Positions 56,813 through 64,000 of a stretch of 64,000 nucleotides of DNA are shown here, piece by piece (within the stretch, counting starts at the first letter, position 1; every line of letters starts with the position of its first letter). The stretch is from Cognatiyoonia sp965661665 (GTDB lineage Bacteria; Pseudomonadota; Alphaproteobacteria; Rhodobacterales; Rhodobacteraceae), in assembly GCF_965661665.1 (NCBI RefSeq), contig NZ_CBFIEO010000011.1:42432-106431 (forward strand), written 5' to 3'. Both the position numbers and the translations under genes were made by a program. The notes under the pieces were generated by a model that saw only the letters and a program-made list of their open reading frames with translations, was not told the DNA's origin and made no database searches.

Positions 56813-59103
56813 GACCGCGCCCGTCCTATGGCGGCCAAGACCTCCTCCGCCGTGGCGGGGGCTTGCAGATCGGGGTAGTTCGGTCCGCAGGCAGCGACCG
56901 CGTTTGAGAGCGCGAGGAACGCTGAGATGCCAAGCATGAAGGGTGGCTCCCCAACCGCCTTTGATTTGTAGATTGTCTGTTCGGGGTTCGGTTCGTCCCA
57001 AAGGGCGACGTTGAACACCTGAGGCCGGTCAGAGGCGGCAGGAATTTTGTAGGTGGACGGGGCGTGGGTGCGCAGGTTGCCCTTGCCGTCCCACACCAAT
57101 TCCTCCGTCGTGAGCCAGCCTGCGCCTTGCACATAGCCCCCTTCGATCTGGCCGATGTCGATGGCTGGATTGAGCGACGCGCCCGCATCGTGAAGGATAT
57201 CCGTTCTCAGGATGCGGTTTTCGCCGGTCAGCGTGTCGATCACCACCTCGGTGATGGCCGCTCCATGGGCGAAGTAGAAGAATGGCCGCCCCTCGCCCTT
57301 GATCCGATCCCATGCAAGGTCTGGGGTTTTGTAGAACCCAGTGGAGGAGAGGCTGACACGGTTCACATAGGCGATTTGAGCCGCTTCAGCGAAAGTGACG
57401 GACTGCGATGGTGCGGTGACGTTCCCGTCTTTGAACTGCACGTCGGACGCTGAGACGCCCCACGCCTTCGCAACGGCCTCCGCTATCCGATCCCTGATCG
57501 TGTCGCAGGCCGCAGCGACCGCCATACCGTTGAGGTCAGAGCCGGAGGAGGCCGCGGTGGCCGACGTGTTGGGGACTTTGTCGGTGTCAGTCGCCGTGAT
57601 CTTCACCGCGTCGATACTGACACCAAAGCGTGAGGCGGCGACTTGCGCGACCTTTTGGAACAGACCTTGCCCCATCTCCGTCCCGCCGTGGTTCAGATGG
57701 ATGGAGCCGTCTTGGTAGACATGGACCAGCGCGCCAGCTTGGTTGAGGTGCGTTAAGGTAAACGAAATGCCGAATTTGACCGGCGAAAACGCGATTCCAC
57801 GTTTCAAATAGTCATGTGTGGCGTTCCAGTCCGCGACGGCTTGCTTGCGCTTTCCATAGTTGGCGGAGGTCAGAAGCCGATCTGTGATTCCATCGAGAAT
57901 GAAATCTGTGACCTCCATCCCATACGGTGTGGTCGTGCCGCGCGACGGGTCGGTTTTGCCCATCGGTGCGTAGTAATTGACCTTGCGCACCGCTACGGGA
58001 TCAAGCCCCAGCTCATGCGCAATTGCGTCCATCACACGTTCAATGCCAAGCACCCCCTGCGGGCCGCCAAAGCCGCGAAATGCGGTCGCACTTTGAGTGT
58101 TTGTTTTCAGCCGGTGGGAGGTGATTTTGACCGCTGGAAGGAAGTACGCGTTGTCGGCGTGGAGCATGGCCCGGTCCGCGACGGGCAGCGATAAATCCAT
58201 CGCCCAACCGCAGCGGGTCCAATGGGTGAATTCGATGCCCTGCACCTGTCCTGCGTCATCGAATGCGACGTCGTAAGCGATCCGAAAATCGTGACGCTTG
58301 CCGGTGATGATCATGTCATCGTCGCGGTCATAGCGCATCTTGCAGGGGCGTTGCGTGCGGTGGGCGGCGAGGGCGCAAGCGACGGCCAGGGCGTTGCCTT
58401 GGCTTTCCTTGCCGCCAAACCCGCCACCCATGCGGCGCACCTCACACCGAACGGCGTGCATGGGGATGCCGAGGGCGTGGGCCACCTTGTGCTGAATCTC
58501 TGTTGGGTGCTGGGTGGAAGAATGCACCACCATATCACCGCCTTCTTGCGGCAGGGCGAGGGCGGCCTGACCTTCGAGGTAGAAATGCTCCTGCCCGCCC
58601 ATATCGATGGTACCGCTCAGGCGATGTTTGGCGGATTTCATCGCTTTCGGAAGATCGCCGCGCGACCAGATGCGCGGACCTTCTTCAAACCGGCTGTCAG
58701 CTTCCAGAGCGTCCTCAATCGTGAGGATGGCGGGGAGCGGATCAATCTCAACCTCCGCCAATTGCGCGGCTTTGCGTGCGGCGAAGTGGGAGGTGGCAAC
58801 AACGAGGAAGATCGGTTGGCCGACGTAATGAACGGTGCCTTCGGCAAGCAACGGTTCATCATGCGCGGACGGGGAGACGTCATTCTCAAACGGCAAGTCA
58901 TCAGCGGTGAGAACGTCGACGACGCCTCCAGCCGCGTGGACCTTGGACAGATCAACGCTTTTGATGGTCCCATGCGCGACGTCGGACAGGCCAAAGACCA
59001 AATGCAGGGTGCCCTGCGGCGTTGGGATGTCATCGACATACCGCGCAGCACCTGTGACGTGCAGTTTCGCCGCGTCATGGGGGAGGGGTTTGGCAACGCT
59101 CAT
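56809..59103 (-). CDS. xdhB: Xanthine dehydrogenase, molybdopterin-binding subunit
   Basis: 764 residues. Oxidises hypoxanthine and xanthine to urate at the Mo centre. Seen: TGAARYVDDIPTPQGTLHL, GGQEHFYLEGQAALA, RRMGGGFGGKE, TAFRGFGGPQG, the loop GGTEMGQGLFQKV and the catalytic glutamate in KAVGEPPFMLG. Complete length. Overlaps xdhA and xdhC by four bases each. Confidence 0.96.
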   Translation of the reverse strand: MSVAKPLPHDAAKLHVTGAARYVDDIPTPQGTLHLVFGLSDVAHGTIKSVDLSKVHAAGGVVDVLTADDLPFENDVSPSAHDEPLLAEGTVHYVGQPIFLVVATSHFAARKAAQLAEVEIDPLPAILTIEDALEADSRFEEGPRIWSRGDLPKAMKSAKHRLSGTIDMGGQEHFYLEGQAALALPQEGGDMVVHSSTQHPTEIQHKVAHALGIPMHAVRCEVRRMGGGFGGKESQGNALAVACALAAHRTQRPCKMRYDRDDDMIITGKRHDFRIAYDVAFDDAGQVQGIEFTHWTRCGWAMDLSLPVADRAMLHADNAYFLPAVKITSHRLKTNTQSATAFRGFGGPQGVLGIERVMDAIAHELGLDPVAVRKVNYYAPMGKTDPSRGTTTPYGMEVTDFILDGITDRLLTSANYGKRKQAVADWNATHDYLKRGIAFSPVKFGISFTLTHLNQAGALVHVYQDGSIHLNHGGTEMGQGLFQKVAQVAASRFGVSIDAVKITATDTDKVPNTSATAASSGSDLNGMAVAAACDTIRDRIAEAVAKAWGVSASDVQFKDGNVTAPSQSVTFAEAAQIAYVNRVSLSSTGFYKTPDLAWDRIKGEGRPFFYFAHGAAITEVVIDTLTGENRILRTDILHDAGASLNPAIDIGQIEGGYVQGAGWLTTEELVWDGKGNLRTHAPSTYKIPAASDRPQVFNVALWDEPNPEQTIYKSKAVGEPPFMLGISAFLALSNAVAACGPNYPDLQAPATAEEVLAAIGRARS

Positions 59104-60458
59104 GCGCGCACCTCCAAAACAGACACAGCCTCACCACTTTGTTCGGCAAAATAGCGGAGCAGCATGTTTTGCGCGACCTGCAAGCGGTAGTCAGCGGAAG
59201 CGCGCATGTCAGAGAGTGGCGTGAAATCGTCGTTGAAGGCTTTGACCGCTGTCTCAATCGTTTCAGCGGTCCAAGGTTCACCAATAAGCGCCTGTTCAAC
59301 TTGCGCCGCCCGCTTCGGGATGCCCGCCATGCCGCCAAAAGCGATACGTGCATCGGTGATTTTTCCGTCTGACACGGTGGTGTTGAACGCGCCGCAAACG
59401 GCGGAAATGTCTTGGTCAAAGCGCTTGCTGAGTTTGTAGCAGCGCAAGTTGGCCGCGCCGAGCGGTACATGGATGGCTGTCACCAACTCACCCGCTTGGC
59501 GGTCTTGTTTGCCGTAGTCGATAAAGAATTTTTCGACGGGAATTGTGCGGGTGTCCTTGCCGCGCCGCAGGGTCATTGTCGCGCCGAGGGCGATCAAGGC
59601 GGGTGGGTTGTCGCCAATGGGGGAGCCATTCGCGACGTTGCCGCCAATCGTCGCAGCGTTGCGCACTTGGGTGGAGCCATAACGGCGGATCAGTTCGGCA
59701 TAGCTCGGGTAATCGTCGCGCAGTTCTTCCAGCACGTCGGTCATCGTGACCGCCGCGCCAAAGGTGATTTGGTCTGACGCGCGCTCGATCTTTTTAAGGT
59801 CCGCGCATTTGTGGAGGAACGCGATGCTTTCCAATTCGCGCAGTTGTTTTGTGACCCAAAGGCCAACGTCAGTGGCCCCAGCGATGAGCGTGGCGTCTGG
59901 GTTATCAACGTACCAATCGGCCAAATCGTCTAGGTCCGTTGGTGAAAACGGCGCTGCGCTTGCGGCTTTCGGTGGCGTGTCGTCCATCCATGTTGGAGCA
60001 GGCTCGTCAGCAGCGGCCTCCGCCGCACGAATAATGGGCGCATAGCCCGTGCAGCGGCAAAGGTTGCCTGCAAGCTGATCGTTGTGGTCTTTCGCGCCGT
60101 TCTGATGCGCGACCGCCATCGTGACAACAAAGCCCGGTGTGCAGAACCCACATTGAGAGCCTTGATGATCTACCATCGCGGACTGGACGGGGTGCAGTTC
60201 CCCAGACGGTCCGCTGATCCCTTCGACCGTGCGCACGGCCTTTCCATGGAGTTGCGGCATGAACAGGATGCAGGCGTTCAAGGCCCGCACGCCCTTCTCA
60301 TCCGTCACCATCACGGTGCAGGCACCACAGTCGCCTTCGTTGCAGCCTTCTTTCGTTCCGCAAAGCCCCGCGTCCTCCCGCAACCAATCCAACAGCGTAC
60401 GGGTGGGGTCGGTCTGAACCTCCACAGTCTCTCCATTCAGAAGAAACGAAACGGTCAT
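59100..60458 (-). CDS. xdhA: Xanthine dehydrogenase, iron-sulfur and FAD subunit
   Basis: 452 residues carrying electrons from the Mo centre to NAD. Two [2Fe-2S] sites: GCNEGDCGACTV (C39, C44, C47) and QCGFCTPG with NLCRCTGY; then a FAD domain (LIAGATDVGLWVTKQLREL, ATIGGNVANGSPIGD). ATG 60458 gives the standard MTVSFLLNGE start. First gene of the operon xdhA-xdhB-xdhC-ATPase-permease-small protein-permease-BMP. The 138 bases upstream hold an inverted repeat. Confidence 0.95.
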   Translation of the reverse strand: MTVSFLLNGETVEVQTDPTRTLLDWLREDAGLCGTKEGCNEGDCGACTVMVTDEKGVRALNACILFMPQLHGKAVRTVEGISGPSGELHPVQSAMVDHQGSQCGFCTPGFVVTMAVAHQNGAKDHNDQLAGNLCRCTGYAPIIRAAEAAADEPAPTWMDDTPPKAASAAPFSPTDLDDLADWYVDNPDATLIAGATDVGLWVTKQLRELESIAFLHKCADLKKIERASDQITFGAAVTMTDVLEELRDDYPSYAELIRRYGSTQVRNAATIGGNVANGSPIGDNPPALIALGATMTLRRGKDTRTIPVEKFFIDYGKQDRQAGELVTAIHVPLGAANLRCYKLSKRFDQDISAVCGAFNTTVSDGKITDARIAFGGMAGIPKRAAQVEQALIGEPWTAETIETAVKAFNDDFTPLSDMRASADYRLQVAQNMLLRYFAEQSGEAVSVLEVRA

Positions 60459-60500
60459 TGTGTAAGCCTGCCGCCTTACCAATTTGTTCGGGGCGCTGCT

Positions 60501-60525
60501 TCGTGTCGATGCGGCGTAGACACGA
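60501..60525. promoter_or_regulatory. Inverted repeat upstream of xdhA, candidate operator
   Basis: TCGTGTC (60501-60507) and GACACGA (60519-60525) are a perfect seven-base inverted repeat with centres 18 bases apart, 43-67 bases before the xdhA ATG. Position and spacing suit a dimeric repressor or activator of the purine operon. No regulator gene of known purine type is adjacent; the next gene is arsR-like. Confidence 0.4.
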
Positions 60526-60596
60526 GGCCCTTTTGTTCAATGAAACCAAGGGGAGGTGAGTTTGGCAAGAAAATTGTTGGCCTGCGCTGATCAGAC

Positions 60597-60884
60597 TTAG
60601 CTTGGTCGATCATCCCGCAACGTCGTCTGCCACTCCAGCCAGCCTTGCAGTTCGTGAATGGGGCCCATCGCGATTTGACAGGTGCGCACGCGGCCACGTT
60701 TGACGGAGCGGATCAAACCGGCATCTTCCAAGACTTTCAGGTGTCTTAGGAATGTTGGCATCGCCATATCATGCGGTGTGTGGAGCGCGCTGACACTGGC
60801 CTGACCTGTCATCAATCGTTCGACCACAGCACGCCGCGTCGGATCGGACAAGGCCGCCAAAATCTTCGACAAAGAATCGCTCAT
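60597..60884 (-). CDS. ArsR-family transcriptional regulator
   Basis: 95 residues, a winged helix: ILAALSDPTRRAVVERLMTG, then MAMPTFLRHLKVLEDAGLIR as recognition helix, SVKRGRVRTCQI as wing. No metal-binding cysteine pair (CVC) is present, so it is not a metal sensor; it resembles regulators usually paired with an SRPBCC-domain gene. It ends early (TTLRDDRPS) and no SRPBCC gene follows, so its C terminus and partner may have been lost. Divergent from dnaE. Confidence 0.8.
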   Translation of the reverse strand: MSDSLSKILAALSDPTRRAVVERLMTGQASVSALHTPHDMAMPTFLRHLKVLEDAGLIRSVKRGRVRTCQIAMGPIHELQGWLEWQTTLRDDRPS

Positions 60885-60986
60885 TTGTTTTGTTTCAATG
60901 GCTTACTGGGTGACATGAATATACCTAGCGAATTAACTAACAAATCTGATCTTTCGGAGCACTAAACTGCATCATAAGGTCAGCGC

Positions 60987-63900
60987 ATGTCTGATCCCCG
61001 ATTCATCCATCTCCGCGTACATACTGAGTATTCACTGCTCGAGGGCGCGGTTCCAGTGAAGAAACTCGCAGGGCTGTGCGCAGGCGCAGATATGCCTGCC
61101 GTCGCCCTGACGGATAGTAACAATATGTTCGCCGCCTTGGAGTTTTCGGAATACGCCTCTGGCGCTGGTGTTCAGCCGATTATCGGGTGTCAAGTGGATG
61201 TGACGTTCCTAGTTGCGGAGCCTGGGAAACGTGCTCCGGACCCTGCGCCAATCGTTCTTTTGGCGCAGAATGAGACGGGCTACATGAACCTGATGAAGCT
61301 CAATTCCTGCGCCTATTTGGACGCAGATGGGCAGTTGCCGCAGGTCACTGTTGAGGAATTGGCGGCGCATCATGAGGGGCTGATTTGTCTCAGTGGTGGC
61401 CCTGACGGTCCAGTCGGGCGGTTGTTGCAACAGGGGCAGCGTCCCAAGGCGGAAGACTTTGTGAACCGTCTGGCCACGATTTACCCCGACCGGCTTTATA
61501 TCGAATTGCAGCGTCACCCCGGTGAAGGCGGTCAGCCGGAAGCGGAGCGGCTGTCGGAACGGGGCACCATCGAGATTGCCTACGCCAAGAACTTGCCCTT
61601 GGTCGCGACGAACGATGTCTATTTTCCGAAGACCGACCTTTATGAAGCGCATGACGCACTGATCTGCATTGCGGAAGGTGCCTATGTCGACCAACAGGAA
61701 GAGCGGCGCAGGCTGACGGCGCAACACTATTTCAAATCGCAGCAAGAGATGGTGACGCTCTTCGCCGATCTACCGGAAGCGATTGAGAACACGGTCGAGA
61801 TTGCCAAGCGCTGCGCATTCAAAGCCTACAAACGCGATCCGATCCTGCCCAAGTTTGCGGATGATGAGGTGGCGGAACTGCGACGTCAGGCAGAGGAAGG
61901 TTTGAAGTATCGTTTGTCGATGATCGACCCAGCCGCGCCGATTGAGGAATACGAGAAGCGGCTGGAGTTCGAGCTTGGCATTATCGAAGGCATGGGGTTC
62001 CCGGGCTACTTCCTGATTGTTGCCGACTTCATCAAATGGGCGAAAGACCATGATATTCCGGTCGGGCCCGGCCGGGGGTCTGGTGCGGGGTCACTGGTCG
62101 CCTATGCATTGCTCATCACCGACCTTGATCCGCTGCGCTATTCACTGCTGTTCGAACGGTTCTTGAACCCAGAACGGGTCTCGATGCCGGACTTTGATAT
62201 CGACTTTTGCATGGACCGCCGCGAAGAGGTGATCCGCTACGTGCAGGAGAAATACGGACGCGACAAAGTGGGCCAGATCATCACCTTTGGTGCGCTTTTG
62301 TCCAAGGCTGCCGTGCGCGATGTGGGGCGTGTTTTGCAGATGCCCTACGGACAGGTGGACCGACTGTCGAAGATGATCCCTGTTGAAGGGGTGAAGCCCG
62401 TTAGCATTGAAAAAGCACTCGCTGATGAGCCGCGCTTGCGGGAGGCGGCGAAGGCAGAAGAAGTTGTTGACCGTTTACTCACCTATGCGCATCAGGTTGA
62501 AGGTTTGCTCAGAAACGCCTCCACCCACGCGGCGGGTGTTGTGATTGGGGACAGGCCATTGGATGAGCTGGTCCCGCTTTATCAAGACCCGCGCTCCGAC
62601 ATGCCAGCGACGCAGTTCAACATGAAATGGGTGGAGCAGGCGGGGTTGGTGAAGTTCGATTTCTTGGGCTTGAAAACGCTGACAGTGATCCAGAACGCGG
62701 TTGATCTCATCCTGAAGTCTGGCCGTGATCTGCACGTCACCGCCGAGGGAGAGCAGTTGTTCCAACCGCCTAAGGGCGCGGTCAACGACATTGGGGCCAT
62801 CCCGCTCGATGACGAGAAATCCTACGCGCTTTATTCCGCTGCCAAGACCATCGCGGTATTTCAGGTGGAAAGCTCCGGCATGATGGACGCGCTGAAGCGG
62901 ATGAAGCCAACGTGTATCGAGGACATCGTTGCGCTGGTGGCGCTTTACCGGCCCGGCCCAATGGAAAATATCCCGACCTATTGTGAGGTGAAAAACGGGC
63001 AGCGGGAGTTGGAATCGATCCACCCGTCCATCGATTACATCCTTGAAGAAACCCAAGGCATCATCGTTTATCAGGAACAGGTGATGCAGATCGCTCAGGT
63101 TATGGCAGGGTACTCCCTTGGTGGAGCTGACCTGCTGCGCCGCGCGATGGGTAAGAAGATCAAAGAGGCGATGGATGCGGAACGTCCGAAGTTTGAAGAA
63201 GGCGCCAAGAAGAACGGGGTGGATGCCAAAAAGGCGCGTGAAGTCTTTGACCTTTTGGAGAAGTTTGCCAACTACGGCTTCAACAAATCCCACGCGGCCG
63301 CCTATGCCGTTGTAAGCTATCAAACCGCTTGGCTGAAGGCGAACCACCCTGTTGAGTTCATGGCGGGCGTAATGAATTGCGATTTGCATCTGACGGATAA
63401 GCTGGGCGTTTACTTCCAAGAAGTGGAGAAGGGGCTGGGCCTCGACTACATCCCGCCCTGCATCAATCGGTCTGAGGCGACGTTCGATGTCCGCGATGGA
63501 AAGCTGGTTTATGCGCTTGGCGCGTTGAAAAATGTCGGCGTCGAAGCGATGAAGCTGATTGCGGAGGCGCGCGGTGATAAGGAATTCGTTAACCTTTTCG
63601 ACTTCGCCCGCCGTGTTGATCTGCGGCGTGTTGGCAAGCGTCCGTTGGAGATGTTGGCGCGGGCAGGGGCGTTTGACATCCTCGACCCAAACCGCCGCCG
63701 CGTGATGATGTCGCTTGATGCGCTGTCAGCTTATTCGGCTGCGATCTTCGATCAGAAAGCCTCCAACCAAGTTTCGCTATTTGGGGAGGCGGGTGATGAT
63801 CTGCCGGAACCGCGCCTGACGAGGGGCGAGGATTGGTTGCCTGCGGAACGCTTGGCAGAGGAATTCAAAGCGATCGGCTTCTACCTCTCCGGCCATCCGC

Positions 63901-64000
63901 TTGATGATTATATGGTGTCTTTGAAGCGCAAGCAGGTTCTCACCCTGGATGATGTCACCGCCAAGGCTGAACGCGGTGCGTGTATCGTTAAGATGGCAGG
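60987..64000 (+). CDS. dnaE: DNA polymerase III alpha subunit, first 1004 codons
   Basis: Replicative polymerase, running off the window end. ATG 60987 starts MSDPRFIHLRVHTEYSLLEG, the PHP domain; then GPGRGSGAGSLVAYALLITD, the palm acidic motif PDFDIDFCMDRR, FGALLSKAAVRDVGR, STHAAGVVIGDRPLDEL, GIIVYQEQVMQIAQ, FNKSHAAAYAVVSYQTAWLK and, near the end, FYLSGHPLDDYM. No interruption is seen in the 3 kb present. The OB-fold and C-terminal tau-binding parts lie beyond the window. Confidence 0.97.
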   Translation, partial: MSDPRFIHLRVHTEYSLLEGAVPVKKLAGLCAGADMPAVALTDSNNMFAALEFSEYASGAGVQPIIGCQVDVTFLVAEPGKRAPDPAPIVLLAQNETGYMNLMKLNSCAYLDADGQLPQVTVEELAAHHEGLICLSGGPDGPVGRLLQQGQRPKAEDFVNRLATIYPDRLYIELQRHPGEGGQPEAERLSERGTIEIAYAKNLPLVATNDVYFPKTDLYEAHDALICIAEGAYVDQQEERRRLTAQHYFKSQQEMVTLFADLPEAIENTVEIAKRCAFKAYKRDPILPKFADDEVAELRRQAEEGLKYRLSMIDPAAPIEEYEKRLEFELGIIEGMGFPGYFLIVADFIKWAKDHDIPVGPGRGSGAGSLVAYALLITDLDPLRYSLLFERFLNPERVSMPDFDIDFCMDRREEVIRYVQEKYGRDKVGQIITFGALLSKAAVRDVGRVLQMPYGQVDRLSKMIPVEGVKPVSIEKALADEPRLREAAKAEEVVDRLLTYAHQVEGLLRNASTHAAGVVIGDRPLDELVPLYQDPRSDMPATQFNMKWVEQAGLVKFDFLGLKTLTVIQNAVDLILKSGRDLHVTAEGEQLFQPPKGAVNDIGAIPLDDEKSYALYSAAKTIAVFQVESSGMMDALKRMKPTCIEDIVALVALYRPGPMENIPTYCEVKNGQRELESIHPSIDYILEETQGIIVYQEQVMQIAQVMAGYSLGGADLLRRAMGKKIKEAMDAERPKFEEGAKKNGVDAKKAREVFDLLEKFANYGFNKSHAAAYAVVSYQTAWLKANHPVEFMAGVMNCDLHLTDKLGVYFQEVEKGLGLDYIPPCINRSEATFDVRDGKLVYALGALKNVGVEAMKLIAEARGDKEFVNLFDFARRVDLRRVGKRPLEMLARAGAFDILDPNRRRVMMSLDALSAYSAAIFDQKASNQVSLFGEAGDDLPEPRLTRGEDWLPAERLAEEFKAIGFYLSGHPLDDYMVSLKRKQVLTLDDVTAKAERGACIVKMA

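Noticed and set aside
62475..63419. Long minus-strand frame opposite dnaE
   Set aside because: It is the antisense shadow of conserved DnaE sequence, with composition typical of complementary strands of GC-rich genes.
1..64000. Prophage, insertion sequence, CRISPR or integron
   Set aside because: No integrase, transposase, phage structural gene, regular spaced repeats or tRNA-flanked duplications were found in the window.

Overview
The window reads as a chromosomal segment of a marine alphaproteobacterium of the Rhodobacteraceae (Roseobacter group). The evidence is the ethylmalonyl-CoA pathway genes (mch end, ethylmalonyl-CoA mutase, ccr), an RpoHII-type sigma factor, a covalent-flavin dimethylglycine dehydrogenase, a TauE/TIGR02186 pair and typical family synteny (rsmI-yraN beside an LpoA-like gene; trpS, murJ and glnD together). 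Genus cannot be fixed from the sequence; several decayed genes would suit a genome losing accessory functions. I saw no rRNA, tRNA, CRISPR array or insertion sequence.

Layout. 1-6.2 kb: end of mch, then sdhC-sdhD-sdhA, two small lipoprotein genes, a dead sulfotransferase gene and a glycosyltransferase gene, then sdhB. An exact TGTGATCAC palindrome occurs twice before sdhC and once before sdhB. 6.2-13.4 kb: DUF1989 protein, deoD, a frameshifted DUF4329 lipoprotein, ethylmalonyl-CoA mutase, a membrane acyltransferase and ccr, ending in a strong terminator. 13.4-15.2 kb: a quorum-sensing locus with an intact luxI but a luxR carrying three in-frame TAG codons, behind a CtrA-like box. 15.2-19.1 kb: RecD-like helicase, SDR, and the TauE/TIGR02186 pair. 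19.3-24.1 kb: a BMP-type nucleoside/purine ABC transporter. 24.3-27.4 kb: rimI, tsaB, nfuA (behind an Irr-like iron box), uspA and a DsbA-family pseudogene. 27.5-37.1 kb: trpS, rhomboid-like protein, murJ, glnD, LpoA-like lipoprotein, rsmI, yraN, gshB. 37.1-39.3 kb: a deletion fusion of a glutathione S-transferase gene with comM, then a phosphatase and cobU. 39.3-45 kb: rpoHII, coaBC, dut, moeB, M3 peptidase. 45-50.4 kb: SH3 protein, hydroxyacid dehydrogenase, dimethylglycine dehydrogenase-like protein and a DAO-family oxidase. 50.9-60.9 kb: a minus-strand run of xdhA-xdhB-xdhC followed by a second BMP-type ABC transporter, which looks like one purine uptake and oxidation operon; then arsR and, divergently, the first 3 kb of dnaE.

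Themes. (i) Acetyl-CoA assimilation: mch, mutase and ccr plus cobU for the B12 cofactor, with sdh for the succinate produced. (ii) Purine salvage and degradation: deoD, two BMP transporters, xdhABC, and possibly DUF1989. (iii) One-carbon and methylamine metabolism: dimethylglycine dehydrogenase, DAO, hydroxyacid dehydrogenase. (iv) Gene decay restricted to accessory genes (sulfotransferase, DUF4329, luxR, dsbA-like, gst/comM), mostly by one-base changes in homopolymers, while every core gene is intact. (v) Compact packing: most same-strand neighbours overlap by ATGA, GTGA or TGATG, and six of eight convergent pairs overlap by exactly four bases at their stop codons.
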